The notes beneath the pieces are model-generated. The model made no database searches and had not been told where the DNA came from. It saw only the letters and a list, made by a program, of their open reading frames with translations. A stretch of DNA of 64,000 bases, taken from NCBI RefSeq assembly GCF_022179185.1, contig NZ_BPQJ01000030.1, positions 1 to 64,000 on the forward strand, given 5' to 3'. Origin of the DNA: Methylobacterium frigidaeris. GTDB lineage: Bacteria; Pseudomonadota; Alphaproteobacteria; Rhizobiales; Beijerinckiaceae. This document shows, one piece after another, positions 1 through 9,231 of this stretch (position 1 is its first letter; each line of letters starts with the position of its first letter). The position numbers and the translations under genes were made by a program.

Positions 1-3
1 TCG

Positions 4-35
4 CGCCTTCGCATCGACGCGTCGATGCGAAGGCG
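4..35. terminator. Perfect 32-bp palindrome downstream of lptA
   Basis: Both halves are exact reverse complements (16+16 bp) around a CATCGACGCGTCGATG core. It lies about 105 bp past the lptA stop codon, so it could end that leftward transcript, but no T-run is visible beside the window edge. A second near-perfect hairpin (75-87 with 92-104, one G-U pair, loop cgtc) lies between it and lptA. The same core recurs in the hairpin at 27262-27293. Confidence 0.5.
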
Positions 36-140
36 ACCGGCGCATTAGCGCCGGCCCCCATTCGGTCTTGCCTGGCACTTTCGAACGCGTCCGTTCGAAG
101 GTGCGGCGGTATCAGGGATCGATCTTGCTCAATTTCCCGC

Positions 141-977
141 CTACCCCCGTGGCTTCGGCGCCGCCTTCCCCGCCTGCCCCGCCGGTTGTGCGCAGCCGGC
201 CTGCTTGCCCTTGGCGTTGTCGTCCTTGCCGCCGGGCACGAACATCGCGGAGACGCGGCCCCCGGCGACCGGGTCCATGTTCGCCCGGCCGGTATTCATG
301 TCGTAGACGAGGCGCGAGCCGCGGGTGACATTCTGGCACTGGCTCAAGACAACGTTGCCGGTCAGCACGACCCGGTTCGCCACCCGGTCGAACACCGCGT
401 TGTCGCCGCTCGCCACCTGGTCCTTCGACACCACCGTGACCGGGCCGGCGCAGACAACCTGGCGGATCGCGCTGCCGTCGGTCGGATCTGACGACTTCTC
501 GGCCTTGGCCTCCGTCTTGGGCTCGGGCTTCGCCTCGACCTTCACCGCCTTCTCGACGGCCTTAGCCTCCGCCGGCTGGGCGATGGAGGCTTTCGCGTCA
601 GCCTTCGGGTCCGAGCCCTTGGCATCGGTTCCCTTGGCCTCGGTTCCCTTGGCCTCGGCGCCCCTGCCCTTCGGGTCCTTCTCCTTGCGCTGGTAGTGCA
701 CGGTCATGCTGGAGCAGCGGATGGTGCTCTCGCCCTGCACCGCCACGACGTTGCCGGCGAAGACCGCCTTGTTTTCGCGGTCGAACACGTCGAGCCGGTC
801 GGCGTCGATCTTGATCGGCTCCTTGCCGCCGCCGCTGCCGAAGGCGCCGAAGCCGGAACCGGCTTCCTTCTTCTTGGCGGGCGCAGCCGAGGTCTCGGCC
901 CGCGGGACGGACGGAAGGGCGAGGGCGCCAAGGGTGAGGCAGCCGAGCGCCGCGAGGGCCGGAAGACGGGGACGCAC
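141..977 (-). CDS. lptA: LptA/OstA-family LPS-transport periplasmic protein
   Basis: Periplasmic bridge protein that carries lipopolysaccharide from the inner-membrane LptBFGC complex to LptD. The 278 residues begin with a Sec signal peptide (cleavage near residue 26, after PRA). The OstA beta-jellyroll starts at IKIDADRLDVFD (about 55-68) and resumes at about 170-250 (AVFDRVANRVVLTGNVVL). Between them, residues 98-168 are a low-complexity Lys/Ala/Glu stretch with tandem EAKGT-like units that ordinary LptA lacks, and the C-terminus is also Gly/Lys/Ala-rich. The gene starts 4 bp after the lptC stop, so the two are surely co-transcribed. lptB is not seen before the window edge. Confidence 0.88.
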   Translation of the reverse strand: MRPRLPALAALGCLTLGALALPSVPRAETSAAPAKKKEAGSGFGAFGSGGGKEPIKIDADRLDVFDRENKAVFAGNVVAVQGESTIRCSSMTVHYQRKEKDPKGRGAEAKGTEAKGTDAKGSDPKADAKASIAQPAEAKAVEKAVKVEAKPEPKTEAKAEKSSDPTDGSAIRQVVCAGPVTVVSKDQVASGDNAVFDRVANRVVLTGNVVLSQCQNVTRGSRLVYDMNTGRANMDPVAGGRVSAMFVPGGKDDNAKGKQAGCAQPAGQAGKAAPKPRG

Positions 978-981
978 GGGC

Positions 982-1758
982 TCAATCGTCCTTGATCTGG
1001 GCCTCGGTGGTTCGCAGCGGCGAATCCTGCTCCGAGGGCTCTTGCGAGGGCAGATGGTTGGAGAAGACCGCCTTGACGTTGCCGACGAACGAGATGGTCT
1101 TGCCGCTCTCGGTCACCTCGAGCCCGTCGGCCTTGATCGAGCCGGTCGGCATCGTGACGGTGACGGCCTCGCGCGACGACATCGCGCCGGCCTTGAAGTC
1201 GACATGGGCCGAGGTCAGACGCGCCTCCTGGCCCTTGTCGGTCCACAGGCGGATGTGCTGGCTCAGGTCCAGCGACTCCTTCTGAGTGTCGAAGATCCCG
1301 GCCGTCGCCTCGATATGGGCGAGCCCCCCCGATTCGTCGGTGGTGAGGCGGCCGAGCATGTTCTGCAACTCGATCACGAACGGCTTGCGCACGTCCTGGA
1401 GCGCCGCCTTGGCGGTGACCACGTAGGGCCGGTTGTCCTTCGAGCGGTAGCCCGAGAGGCGCGGGCTCTCCATCGTCACCTTCGAGCCCGAGACGCCGAT
1501 CGAGCCGAGGCTGACCGAGACGCCGAGATCGGCGAAGGGGTTGAGCCAGGTGCCGACCACGATGGCGAGCCCTGCCGCGCCCGCCCCGAGGGGGATCGCG
1601 CGCCGCAGCCAGCGCACCTGCGCGCTGTGCCGCCGCGCCCGGGCATGGGCGCGCAGGCGCCGGGGATCGAGGCCCGGACCGGCCGCGGACGGGACCGCGT
1701 CGAGCGAGGAAGCTTGCAGCAAGGTCGTGGCCACCTGCATCGTGCCCGGGTCCGGCAC
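982..1758 (-). CDS. lptC: LptC, LPS export periplasmic subunit
   Basis: LptC anchors the LptA bridge to the inner-membrane ABC exporter LptBFG. The 258-residue product has a basic cytosolic N-terminus, one transmembrane anchor at about 54-72 (IPLGAGAAGLAIVVGTWL) and a periplasmic jellyroll with phrases typical of alphaproteobacterial LptC (MESPRLSGYRSKDNRPYVV, HIEATAGIFDTQKESLDL). It is the first gene of the lptC-lptA pair. The start is upstream of the family core; an internal Met at residue 7 is a possible alternative. Confidence 0.86.
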   Translation of the reverse strand: MPDPGTMQVATTLLQASSLDAVPSAAGPGLDPRRLRAHARARRHSAQVRWLRRAIPLGAGAAGLAIVVGTWLNPFADLGVSVSLGSIGVSGSKVTMESPRLSGYRSKDNRPYVVTAKAALQDVRKPFVIELQNMLGRLTTDESGGLAHIEATAGIFDTQKESLDLSQHIRLWTDKGQEARLTSAHVDFKAGAMSSREAVTVTMPTGSIKADGLEVTESGKTISFVGNVKAVFSNHLPSQEPSEQDSPLRTTEAQIKDD

Positions 1759-1873
1759 GGAATGCGCGGGACTTGACGTCCCTCCATGCTCCGGCCCGGT
1801 GTCGAAGTTATGGCCGGCAGGTTAACAGAACGGCGACGCTTCGTCTCGCCGCCCTCGCACGGGCTCTCACGCC

Positions 1874-2488
1874 TCAGCTATGCGCGAAGATGTCCGTCTC
1901 GTCCCATTCGAGCAGGTCGAGGCGGGCGCGGGTCGGCAGGAAGTCGAAGCAGGCCTGAGCCATCCCGCTGCGCTCCTCGCGGGCGAGCATCATGTCGAGC
2001 CGCTCGCGCAAGGCGTGGAGGTGGAGCACGTCGGAGGCGGCGTAATCGATCTGCGCCTGGCTCAGGGTGTCGGCGCCCCAATCCGAGGATTGCTGCTGCT
2101 TCGACAGGTCGACGCCGATCAGCTCGCGCACCAGGTCCTTCAGGCCGTGCCGGTCGGTGTAGGTGCGGGCGAGCCGCGAGGCGATCTTGGTGCAGTAGAC
2201 CGGACCCGGCATCACGCCGAGGCGGTGATAGAGCACCGCGAGATCGAAGCGGGCGTAGTGGAAGATCTTGGTGACCGCCGGGTCGGCGAGCACGCGCTTG
2301 AGCACCACCGGCTCGGGGCCGACCCGCGGGATCTGCACGAGGTCGGCCTCGCCGTCGCCGCGGGAGATCTGCACCACGCAGAGCCGGTCGCGATGGGGCT
2401 GGAGGCCGAGGGTCTCGGTGTCGACCGCGATGGCCGGTCCCGGAACGTAATCGTCGGGCAGGTCGCCGCGGTGCAGGCGGTGGGGCAT
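1874..2488 (-). CDS. rnd: Ribonuclease D-like 3'-5' exonuclease
   Basis: A 204-residue DEDDy exonuclease, the short form common in alphaproteobacteria without the C-terminal HRDC domain. Motif I is AVDTETLGL (Asp and Glu), motif II is HYARFDLAVL, and motif III is YAASDVLHLHAL with the Tyr/Asp pair. It trims structured RNA 3' ends, including tRNA precursors. I chose the ATG at 2488 (MPHRLHRGDLP), which begins just before the exonuclease fold; upstream in-frame codons encode an unlikely Arg/Pro-rich tail. It stands alone, converging on nothing and following lptC by 115 bp. Confidence 0.88.
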   Translation of the reverse strand: MPHRLHRGDLPDDYVPGPAIAVDTETLGLQPHRDRLCVVQISRGDGEADLVQIPRVGPEPVVLKRVLADPAVTKIFHYARFDLAVLYHRLGVMPGPVYCTKIASRLARTYTDRHGLKDLVRELIGVDLSKQQQSSDWGADTLSQAQIDYAASDVLHLHALRERLDMMLAREERSGMAQACFDFLPTRARLDLLEWDETDIFAHS

Positions 2489-2581
2489 GGGAGGGGGTGA
2501 TCCGGGGCCGTGCGATGCGCTGTCCCGGCGCCTATCACCCCTCCCCCGAGCCGGCAAGGATGCGGCAAGGATCCAGGCAGT

Positions 2582-2974
2582 TCAGGACTTCTGGCGGGCG
2601 ATGACCTTGTCCTTGATGCCGTCGTAGACGTTGGACGGGACGATCTTCTTCGACAGGAGCTCGTCCTTGCCACGATACGGCCGCCCCTTGATGATCGCCT
2701 CGGAGCGAGCAGTTCCGATACCCGACAGGGTCTCCAGTTCCTGCTTGGAGGCGCTGTTGAGGTCGATGAGGGCCGGCTTGCCGGCGGGTGCCGCCTTCGG
2801 AGCCTCGGGCGCCTTCGGAGCTGCCGGCGCCGCGGGAGCCGGTGCGGTCGGCACCGGCCGGGTCGCGGGAGTCGACGGTGCAGGAGACGGTGCAGGAGAC
2901 TGGGCCAGGGCGGGGCCGGCGCCCAGCAGGGCGACGAGGGCCAGAACGCGGGGCAGGCGGGGGAAACGCGTCAT
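2582..2974 (-). CDS. Exported helix-hairpin-helix (ComEA-like) protein
   Basis: The 130-residue product starts MTRFPRLPR with a Sec signal peptide ending near ALAQ, then a Pro/Ala-rich linker, then a ComEA-type helix-hairpin-helix: LIDLNSASKQELETLSGIG followed by ARSEAIIKGRPY. Such domains bind DNA non-specifically; in competent bacteria ComEA is the periplasmic DNA receptor. No other competence genes are here, so its role is open. The ATG at 2974 is preceded by GGAG at a good distance, while the upstream in-frame ATG would put extra residues before the signal peptide. Confidence 0.8.
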   Translation of the reverse strand: MTRFPRLPRVLALVALLGAGPALAQSPAPSPAPSTPATRPVPTAPAPAAPAAPKAPEAPKAAPAGKPALIDLNSASKQELETLSGIGTARSEAIIKGRPYRGKDELLSKKIVPSNVYDGIKDKVIARQKS

Positions 2975-3222
2975 CGGGAAGCTCCGATCGTGCCACCCGG
3001 GGTCCGGGCTTCGGTTCCCGAGCGGCAGGGCCATCATGCGAGCGTCGCCGTTGAACGGCGGCTTAATGGATGATGCCGCAGCAGACCGGTTTTCTGAAGC
3101 GGGTCCCCTAGCCAGAGCGGCGCGTCTCCTCTATAGACCGCGCTCCGATCAGGATCGCGACGCGCGCGGCGGCCCCGCTGGGGCGGCCTCGCGCCTGTTT
3201 TGTTGCACGGGAAGTAGTTTCA

Positions 3223-3408
3223 ATGGCCGTTCCGAAGCGAAAGACCTCTCCGTCGCGGCGCGGCATGCGCCGTTCCGCCGACGCCCTCAAGGCCCCGACC
3301 TACGTCGAGGACAAGGATTCCGGCGAGCTGCGCCGCCCGCACCACATCGACCTGAAGACCGGCATGTACCGCGGTCGCCAGGTGCTGAAGGTCAAGTCCG
3401 ACGCGTGA
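3223..3408 (+). CDS. rpmF: 50S ribosomal protein L32
   Basis: L32 of 61 residues, a component of the large ribosomal subunit. The N-terminus [17 protein letters not shown] is the classical L32 signature and the length is normal for alphaproteobacteria. The C-terminal zinc-ribbon cysteines of some L32 proteins are absent, as is usual in this class. The gene is monocistronic: it stands between two leftward genes and is followed by a strong intrinsic terminator at 3456. Confidence 0.97.
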
Positions 3409-3455
3409 TCCGGCTTGGCGGCGCGCATAGCGCCGCCGATGAACGGCACGGGATG

Positions 3456-3478
3456 ACGGCGCCCCTCGCGGGCGCCGT
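3456..3478 (+). terminator. Intrinsic terminator of rpmF
   Basis: A 9-bp perfect stem (ACGGCGCCC / GGGCGCCGT) with loop CTCGC is followed by TTCTCGTTTGT, 47 bp after the rpmF stop. It may also insulate the leftward MFS gene that ends at 3496. Confidence 0.75.
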
Positions 3479-3495
3479 TCTCGTTTGTGGCATCC

Positions 3496-4698
3496 CTAGG
3501 TCGGGGCGCGATCGGCCCGCCACAGCCACAGGGCGGTGACGACCAGGAGCAGCGTCGCCAGCGCGCCGGTCAGGTCGATGGCGTCGAAGCCGGCCCGGTG
3601 ATCCGGCCCGAGGGTGCGCACCATCAGCGGGCCGAGGATCTGCCCGGCCGCGAAGGCGGCGGTCATCCGGGCGAGGAGCGGCGTGGGCGCGTCGGGGCGC
3701 GCCTCGCGGGCCAGCTGCAGCCCCGCCATGGTGGCGATCATGAACGTGCCGCCGACGAGGAGCGCCGAGGCCGCGACCGCCCAGAGGGCGTGGATTGCGA
3801 GCGGCAGCACGGTGCCGAACGCCATGACCGCCTGCGCCATCGCCCAGAGCCGCCGGCGCGGCACGCCCGCGAGGTGGCGCGCCGCCACGGCGACCGAGAG
3901 AAGCGCCGCAAGACCGAAGAGCGGCCAGGCCAGGCCGAAGACCAGGGGGTCGGGGGTCAGTTCCCGCGCCATCGCCGGCAGGAACGTCGCCGGCACGATG
4001 TAGCCGAAGCCGAAGGTGCCGTAGCATAGGATGAGCGCCCCCTGCCCGGCGCCCCGGGCGGCGGCTGCCGCATCGCGCTCCGCGGAGACGGGTGGGCGGG
4101 CGCCCTGCCCATACGACAGGAACCCGACGACAAGCGCGCCGAGCGTCGCGACAGCCCCGAGTTCGAGCCACAGCCGCGCCGCCGGCTGGCGCCCGCCGAG
4201 CCAGGTGAGGAGACCGGCGAGCGCGATGCCGAGGCCGACGCCGGTATAGATCCAGGCGCCGAGCCGCGGCGCCTGCCTCCGGGCGAGTTCGGCCAGGCAC
4301 CAGCCGCTGGCGCAGACGAGGGCCCAGGCGCTGAACACCCCGGCCGCTGCCCGCAAGAGCGCACCGATGAGGGTCGGCGAGGGGCTGCCGGCTCCCGCCA
4401 TCGCCACCGTCGTCAGCGCCACGCCGGCGAGGCTCAGGCGTAAGCCGCGGCCCGGATCGCCGGAGAACCACGCCGCCGTCAGGGCCCCGACCAGGTAGCC
4501 GGCATAGTTGGCTGCCGCCCATTCGGCGCCGGCAGCGGCATCCAGGGCATTGTCGCGCAGCATCAGGGGAAGGAGCGGCGTGAAGGCGAAGCGGCCGATG
4601 CCCATGGCGACCGCGAGGGCGAGGATACCGCCGGCGACGACCAGGCCGTTGGCCGGGCGCGCGTCGGGGGAGGCGAGAGAGAGATCCTTCGTGCTCAT
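3496..4698 (-). CDS. YbfB/YjiJ-family MFS transporter
   Basis: A 400-residue inner-membrane transporter with about 12 hydrophobic helices. The N-terminal block AMGIGRFAFTPLLPLML in the first helices is the hallmark of the YbfB/YjiJ branch of the major facilitator superfamily, whose substrates are largely unknown but which often acts as an exporter. It is transcribed divergently from a LysR regulator across a 65-bp gap, the usual arrangement for a LysR-controlled target. The start ATG at 4698 lies close to the AT-rich shared promoter. Confidence 0.88.
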   Translation of the reverse strand: MSTKDLSLASPDARPANGLVVAGGILALAVAMGIGRFAFTPLLPLMLRDNALDAAAGAEWAAANYAGYLVGALTAAWFSGDPGRGLRLSLAGVALTTVAMAGAGSPSPTLIGALLRAAAGVFSAWALVCASGWCLAELARRQAPRLGAWIYTGVGLGIALAGLLTWLGGRQPAARLWLELGAVATLGALVVGFLSYGQGARPPVSAERDAAAAARGAGQGALILCYGTFGFGYIVPATFLPAMARELTPDPLVFGLAWPLFGLAALLSVAVAARHLAGVPRRRLWAMAQAVMAFGTVLPLAIHALWAVAASALLVGGTFMIATMAGLQLAREARPDAPTPLLARMTAAFAAGQILGPLMVRTLGPDHRAGFDAIDLTGALATLLLVVTALWLWRADRAPT

Positions 4699-4722
4699 GA
4701 GGGCGATCAGACACCCGCTCTC

Positions 4723-4761
4723 CCTTCTTGGAAAATGAATTTTTATGATCTATCCTTCTTG
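4723..4761. promoter_or_regulatory. Shared MFS/LysR promoter with paired CCTTCTTG repeats
   Basis: The 65-bp divergent gap is strikingly AT-rich for this genome. It holds two exact CCTTCTTG direct repeats at 4723-4730 and 4754-4761, spaced 31 bp start to start, about three helical turns, so both face the same side of DNA. LysR regulators usually bind two sites in such gaps; that these repeats are the sites is inference. Confidence 0.4.
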
Positions 4762-4763
4762 TT

Positions 4764-5669
4764 ATGAGAACGATGGACCTCGACGACCTGCACATCTTCC
4801 GCAGCGTGGTACGGGAGGGCGGGGTGACGCGGGCGGCGAGCCACCTGAACCGGGTGCCGTCCAACGTCACGACCCGGATCAAGCAGTTCGAGGAGCGGCT
4901 AGGCGTGGCGCTGTTCCGGCGCGAGGGCCGCACGCTCGCCCTCACCGACGCCGGGCGCACCCTGCTCGGCCACGCCGAGAAGCTCCTGCAGCTGGCGGAC
5001 CTGGCCGAGCGGGAGTTGCGCGGCGGCGGGATGCGCGGGGTGTTGCGGCTCGGCTCGCTCGAGAGCGCCGCCGGCGCCCGGCTGCCGCCGATCCTGTCGG
5101 CGTTCCACGCGCACTATCCCGACGTCACGATCGAGCTGCAGACCGGCACGACCCGGGCGATGCTACGCCAGCTGGAGCGCCACGAGGTCGAGGCCGCGTT
5201 CGTCTCCGAGCCGTTCGAGCATGGGACCCTGTCGTCGGTGCCGGCCTTCGACGAGGAGCTGGTGCTGATCACGGCCTGGAGCGCGGACGGAGGCTTGGAC
5301 GCGATCCGGACCGTGGTGGCCTTCCCGCACGGCTGCTCCTACCGCCAGCGCCTGTTCGAATGGCTCGCCGCAGAGGGCCGGTCGCCGGAGCGGGTCCTGG
5401 AGATGAGTTCCTACCACGCCATCGTCGCCTGCGTGGCCGCCGGCACCGGGGCGGCCATCGTGCCGGCGGAGGTGCTGGATCACGCGGTGCTGGGCACGGC
5501 GGTCGCGCGTCATCCGCTGCCGGCCGGCTTGCGGCTCAACCGTACGCACCTGGTCTGGTCGGGTGAGGCGAGCCCGGCCCTGCGCTCGCTGATGGGGCTG
5601 TTGCCGCGGATGGGAGAGCAGGAGGCGGCATCAGGGCGTTCTTCGCGCGTCGGTCCGACGAACTCCTGA
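4764..5669 (+). CDS. LysR-family transcriptional regulator
   Basis: A 301-residue LysR regulator. The winged helix-turn-helix occupies about residues 4-63 (DLHIFRSVVREGGVTRAASHLN, then RIKQFEERLGVALFRREGR), followed by the periplasmic-binding-protein-like effector domain from about 90 (RGVLRLGSLESAAGARLPPIL). It probably controls the divergent MFS gene in response to an unknown small ligand. The ATG at 4773 (MDLDDLHIF) matches the family start better than the ATG at 4764, which has no visible ribosome-binding site; I report the longer form. Confidence 0.9.
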   Translation: MRTMDLDDLHIFRSVVREGGVTRAASHLNRVPSNVTTRIKQFEERLGVALFRREGRTLALTDAGRTLLGHAEKLLQLADLAERELRGGGMRGVLRLGSLESAAGARLPPILSAFHAHYPDVTIELQTGTTRAMLRQLERHEVEAAFVSEPFEHGTLSSVPAFDEELVLITAWSADGGLDAIRTVVAFPHGCSYRQRLFEWLAAEGRSPERVLEMSSYHAIVACVAAGTGAAIVPAEVLDHAVLGTAVARHPLPAGLRLNRTHLVWSGEASPALRSLMGLLPRMGEQEAASGRSSRVGPTNS

Positions 5670-5684
5670 AGATTCCATACCCTC

Positions 5685-5732
5685 CGCGTCGTCCCGGGGC
5701 TCGCCGCGGGGTAGCCCGGGATCCAGGCACTC
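5685..5732. repeat. REP-like palindromic repeat copy 1
   Basis: The stretch contains CCCGGGGCTCGCCGCGGGG followed by CCCGGGATCCAGG. The same arrangement (GGATCC core next to a GGCCCCGG-type block) occurs at 20251-20290, inverted at 20354-20387, and in degenerate form at 31229-31262. It lies just after the lysR stop and is probably a REP-type extragenic element. Confidence 0.5.
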
Positions 5733-5864
5733 TGGGAGTGCGGAACGAAGCCGAACGCGATCCAGTCCTCTTCCGAAATATTTGTGGTTCCGGAAGCCGG
5801 GCGCCGCTGCGCCACCCGGACCGACCCTATGGGTATCGACACCAGCGAGCGAGTCGGGAAACTC

Positions 5865-6092
5865 TCACAGATCGCTGCCCGCCGCATACTGCGCCGAGGC
5901 CACCCGCGACCGGTCGCGCCGCGACGGCCGCAAGCTCCCGGTCGGTCCGTCGATCAGGTGGACCAGGAAGGTCGCCAGCGGCCGGGCCGGCAACACCCGG
6001 GGCCCATGCCGGGCGGGCTCCGGAGCACCGAGCGGGACGAGGGCCCGGCTGGTGGCGTCCGGGTCCGGGACGGGCGTATCGGGCTGGGACAT
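5865..6092 (-). CDS. Small conserved hypothetical protein
   Basis: I do not recognise a function. The 75-residue product has a hydrophilic Pro/Asp-rich start, then ARPLATFLVHLIDG and a basic RPSRRDRSRVASAQYAAG tail. The arrangement RPLA-x-FLxxLI followed by an RP-S-RR-R-R...AxxxY tail recurs in many small Rhizobiales proteins, which supports it being coding. It follows phaR in the same direction after a 69-bp gap and could be co-transcribed with it. No export signal or membrane segment is evident. Confidence 0.6.
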   Translation of the reverse strand: MSQPDTPVPDPDATSRALVPLGAPEPARHGPRVLPARPLATFLVHLIDGPTGSLRPSRRDRSRVASAQYAAGSDL

Positions 6093-6161
6093 GGCGGAGG
6101 CCCTGCGAGGTGACGACGGACCAACGCAGCAAGCCGCCTGCCGTGTTCCCTCCCCGCCGCT

Positions 6162-6764
6162 CTACTTCTTCGCCAGGGCCTCGAGCCGGCTCTGCATCTC
6201 GGCCATCTGGCGCTTGAGGTCGTCGAGCTCACCCTTCGGCGCGGCCGCCGCGGGAACCGGTGCCTCGGCCGGCTTGTCGCCGGCGGCCGGCTGGCCGCCG
6301 GGGCCGAACGGCGTGAACATCCGCATGGCCTCGTTGAAGAAGCTCATGTTGGCGCGCACCTGCTCCTCCATGGCGTGCTGGAAGGCGGTGGGGCCGAAGG
6401 TCTGGGACATCTTCTCGCGCAGGCCGTCCTGCTCGCGGGCGAGGTGATCCATCGAGTATTCGAGGAAGCTCGGCACCATCGCCCGCATGCTGTCGCCGTA
6501 GAAGCGGATCAGCTGGCGCAGGAAGGCTACCGGCAGCAGGTTCTCGGCGCCAGCCTTGTTCTCCTGCTCGAAGATGATCTGGGTCAGCACCGAGCGGGTG
6601 ATGTCCTCGCCCGATTTCGCGTCGTAGACCACGAAATCCTCGCCGGCCTGCACCATCGCGGCGAGGTCCTCCAGCGTGACGTAGGTCGAGGTGCCCGTAT
6701 GGTAGAGACGCCGGTTGGCGTACTTCTTGATGACGGTAGGTGTCGACTTGCCGCTCTCCGCCAT
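6162..6764 (-). CDS. phaR: Polyhydroxyalkanoate synthesis repressor PhaR
   Basis: PhaR is a DNA-binding regulator that also binds PHA granules and represses phasin and PHA genes until polymer appears. The 200-residue protein has the N-terminal PHB accumulation DNA-binding domain at about 8-70 (TVIKKYANRRLYHTGTSTYV), the PHB_acc domain to about 150 (QEQ-rich, MDHLAREQDGLREKM) and a C-terminal coiled coil (LDDLKRQMAEMQSRLEAL). I chose ATG 6764 (MAESGKSTP), which has GGAGG 10 bp upstream; the longer frame adds an Arg-rich tail with no family support. It is divergent from phaA-phaB. Confidence 0.94.
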   Translation of the reverse strand: MAESGKSTPTVIKKYANRRLYHTGTSTYVTLEDLAAMVQAGEDFVVYDAKSGEDITRSVLTQIIFEQENKAGAENLLPVAFLRQLIRFYGDSMRAMVPSFLEYSMDHLAREQDGLREKMSQTFGPTAFQHAMEEQVRANMSFFNEAMRMFTPFGPGGQPAAGDKPAEAPVPAAAAPKGELDDLKRQMAEMQSRLEALAKK

Positions 6765-7080
6765 CGGTGCGTGGCCTCCCTCTGAGCCAATCTCTTGGCC
6801 AACTTCTTGGCGAACCCGGCGGGAACTGGACGGCGCCGGGCGAGCCGAATTTTCACCGGTTCTCATGATTGAACCTTAAGGCCTTCGTGTGCTGGCGAAA
6901 ATAGCAATCTGCGCGCCGTCCACGCAAACTGGCCGCGCTGCCAGCGCGAGAACCGTCCGAGCACGCCTTGACTTCGCGCAGGGCAACGCTTTCATCCACC
7001 CCAAAGCACGCGGGACAGAGCTGCCGGAAGCGGGCCGACGGCATCCCGTGACGCTGGGAGAGGGTCGAGAGGAGAGGCGC
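6765..7080. promoter_or_regulatory. phaR/phaA divergent regulatory region
   Basis: This 316-bp non-coding stretch separates phaR from phaA. On the + strand a TTGACT (about 6969) followed 17 bp later by TTCATC is a plausible sigma-70 promoter for phaA. TGCT and AGCA half-sites face each other at 6890-6906; known PhaR sites are built from TGC/GCA elements, so this could be an operator, but the match is weak. Confidence 0.35.
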
Positions 7081-8262
<1,182 letters not shown>

Positions 8263-8312
8263 GAACGCCTGAAACGCTAAAGTCGCGCTGAAATATCACG
8301 CCCTAGACGAAA

Positions 8313-8334
8313 GGCGGCCGGGAGCCCGGCCGCC
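8313..8334 (+). terminator. GC hairpin between phaA and phaB
   Basis: Perfect 10-bp arms GGCGGCCGGG / CCCGGCCGCC lie 50 bp after phaA and about 130 bp before phaB. There is no T-run, so it may stabilise the phaA mRNA end or cause partial termination rather than fully stop transcription. Confidence 0.5.
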
Positions 8335-8462
8335 CCCTCACAGTTAGTACTCAAAGAAGCGGGACAGCACCCGCCTTCGTTGTGGAACGGCGTCCTTCCG
8401 TAAAGTACCACGGAACCGCGCCGAGGGACGGATCGCTCGAACGCTCATCAAGGAGAGGGCAC

Positions 8463-9191
8463 ATGGCAGAACGCGTCGCACTGGTCACCGGGGGCACGCG
8501 CGGCATCGGCGCTGCAATCTCGAAAGGTCTGAAGGAGGCCGGCTACAAGGTCGCGGCCAATTACGGCGGCAACGACGAGGCCGCGCAGGCCTTCAAGGAC
8601 GAGACCGGGATTCCGGTCTTCAAGTTCGATGTCGGCGACGCTGCGGCCTGCGAGGCCGGCATCCGCGCGGCGGAAGCCGAACTCGGCCCGATCGACATCC
8701 TGGTCAACAATGCCGGCATCACCCGCGACGGCATGTTCCACAAGATGACCTTCGAGCAGTGGCAGGCGGTGATCCGCACCAACCTCGACTCGATGTTCAC
8801 CTGCACCCGTCCGCTGATCGACGGCATGCGCTCGCGCGGCTTCGGCCGCATCATCCTGATCTCGTCCATCAACGGCCAGAAGGGCCAGATGGGCCAGACC
8901 AACTACTCCGCCGCCAAGGCCGGCGTGATCGGCTTCGCCAAGGCGCTGGCGCAGGAGAACGCCAACAAGGGCATCACCGTCAACGTGATCGCGCCGGGCT
9001 ACATCGCCACCGAGATGGTCAAGGCGATCGCCCCCGAGGTGCTGAAGGCCAAGATCCTGCCGCACATCCCGGTCGGCCGCCTCGGCGAGGCCGAGGAGAT
9101 CGCCCGCGCGGTCGAGTTCCTGGCCGGCGAGCATGCGGGCTTCATCACCGGCTCGACCCTGACGATCAACGGCGGCCAGTACTTCGCGTGA
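8463..9191 (+). CDS. phaB: Acetoacetyl-CoA reductase (NADPH)
   Basis: PhaB reduces acetoacetyl-CoA to (R)-3-hydroxybutyryl-CoA, the monomer for PHB synthase. It is a 242-residue short-chain dehydrogenase: cofactor loop VTGGTRGIGAAI (about 8-19), NNAGITRDGMFH (about 82-93), catalytic Ser in ILISSINGQKGQMGQTNYSA with the Tyr and Lys of YSAAKAG, and a C-terminal GGQYFA ending typical of PhaB. The start ATG follows AAGGAGAGGGCAC. The phaC synthase is not in the window. Confidence 0.97.
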   Translation: MAERVALVTGGTRGIGAAISKGLKEAGYKVAANYGGNDEAAQAFKDETGIPVFKFDVGDAAACEAGIRAAEAELGPIDILVNNAGITRDGMFHKMTFEQWQAVIRTNLDSMFTCTRPLIDGMRSRGFGRIILISSINGQKGQMGQTNYSAAKAGVIGFAKALAQENANKGITVNVIAPGYIATEMVKAIAPEVLKAKILPHIPVGRLGEAEEIARAVEFLAGEHAGFITGSTLTINGGQYFA

Positions 9192-9198
9192 TGGGGTC

Positions 9199-9220
9199 GG
9201 GGGCGCTGGCCAGCGCCCCC
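9199..9220. terminator. Bidirectional hairpin between phaB and an ABC SBP gene
   Basis: Perfect palindrome GGGGGCGCTG / CAGCGCCCCC lies 7 bp after phaB and 12 bp after the end of the convergent solute-binding-protein gene. It is well placed to end both transcripts although T-runs are lacking. Confidence 0.55.
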
Positions 9221-9231
9221 GCTTCGCTCGC

